Shown: one piece after another, positions 39,624 to 39,886 of the stretch | Layout of the letters: every line of letters starts with the position of its first letter | Numbering within the stretch: position 1 is the stretch's first letter | DNA from: Balneolaceae bacterium | Lineage (GTDB): Bacteria > Bacteroidota > Rhodothermia > Balneolales > Balneolaceae | NCBI GenBank assembly: GCA_017643365.1 | Contig: JAEPNO010000024.1 | Location: 1 to 39,886 of the forward strand | Direction of reading: 5' to 3' | DNA: 39,886 nucleotides | Notes under the pieces: generated by a model | Databases searched by the model: none | Seen by the model: only the letters and a program-made list of their open reading frames with translations | Told to the model about the DNA's origin: nothing | Translations under genes and position numbers: made by a program

Positions 39624-39886
39624 ATGAGTAAGATAGAACATGCTGTAAAGGTATTAGAAGAGCATATTGCTGAAATATGTTCAGTTAGTGATTGGGCGCA
39701 CTTAATGGGTTTTGAGTCCGAAAATTATTTTAATAGAAAGATCAGAGGACGTTTTAACAAAAGTCCATACCAACTCATTGTTGAGAAAAAACTGGAAATA
39801 ATCACTGAAAAGCTAGAAGGTTCCACCGATGAGATACTGTTTTCTATTGCATTGGATGTTGGGTTTGTAGATAACAATGCCCTTTA
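39624..39886 (+). CDS. AraC-like HTH regulator, 5' part
   Basis: An open frame from ATG at 39624 runs off the window end (87 complete codons), and is too short for most ORF callers. It reads MSKIEHAVKVLEEHIAEICS, then VSDWAHLMGFESENYFNRKI, GRFNKSPYQLIVEKKLEII, and DEILFSIALDVGFVDNNAL. These are both helix-turn-helix units of an AraC/XylS DNA-binding domain: [WA]-x-x-x-G-[FY]-x-x-x-x-Y-F-x-R-x-[FI] and I-A-x-x-[VL]-G-F-x-x. The domain begins almost at residue 1, so no N-terminal ligand domain precedes it. It lies 63 bp after the bglX terminator, with an SD-like aaggagg further up at 39590-39596 (too distant to be its own). The target is unknown. Confidence 0.75.
   Translation, partial: MSKIEHAVKVLEEHIAEICSVSDWAHLMGFESENYFNRKIRGRFNKSPYQLIVEKKLEIITEKLEGSTDEILFSIALDVGFVDNNAL

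Overview
The window looks like a chromosomal segment of a Bacteroidota/Balneolota-type marine bacterium, with Balneolaceae as my best guess. This is inferred from three TonB-dependent receptors with carboxypeptidase-regulatory-like N-termini, three DUF4249 lipoproteins, a FecI-type sigma / FecR / STN-receptor cassette, a Reg_prop/Y_Y_Y double-propeller sensor, weak Shine-Dalgarno sites, moderately AT-rich DNA, and a tmRNA tag ending in YRLAA. No prophage, IS element, CRISPR array or rRNA is visible.

Layout. 1-533: non-coding direct and tandem repeats. 534-2751: NatA/NatB-like ABC-2 exporter (-). 2887-5613: glycogen synthesis pair glgA-glgC (+). 5603-7317: an unknown exported protein and sucD (-), separated by a clear terminator. 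7318-9970: dnaG (+), flanked on both sides by inverted copies of an intergenic repeat. 9995-14326: leftward TonB receptor - DUF4249 - DUF4159 - VOC gene set. 14528-14894: tmRNA, followed by a tandem partial duplication of its own 3' end and terminator. 15298-19406: a second TonB receptor with two tandem DUF4249 lipoproteins (+). 19543-22779: a 1078-residue protein joining a 14-blade extracytoplasmic propeller sensor to a class III adenylate cyclase domain. 22769-28179 (-): ECF sigma factor, unknown lipoprotein, FecR anti-sigma and STN-type TonB receptor, i.e. a cell-surface signalling cassette. 28240-29040: M23 peptidase. 29043-31429 (-): NfeD and two SPFH proteins. 31525-33309: MsbA-like ABC exporter (+). 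33306-36986 (-): four adjacent paralogous membrane-anchored tandem-repeat proteins. 37166-39478: secreted GH3 beta-glucosidase. 39624-end: start of an AraC-like regulator.

The strongest candidate for an undescribed system is the four-gene operon at 33306-36986. Every protein has a short acidic cytoplasmic tail with an F-D-[LF]-D-x-[YF]-L-E motif and one transmembrane helix. A proline-rich linker follows in three of them and a shorter TPLPP linker in 35167-36162. Each then has a 30-residue helical repeat (about one to seven full copies). The second most unusual item is the propeller-cyclase fusion, which also lacks the usual transition-state Asn. The third is the tmRNA 3'-end duplication joined to a hairpin-rich repeat. 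The rest is mostly ordinary housekeeping and nutrient-uptake content.
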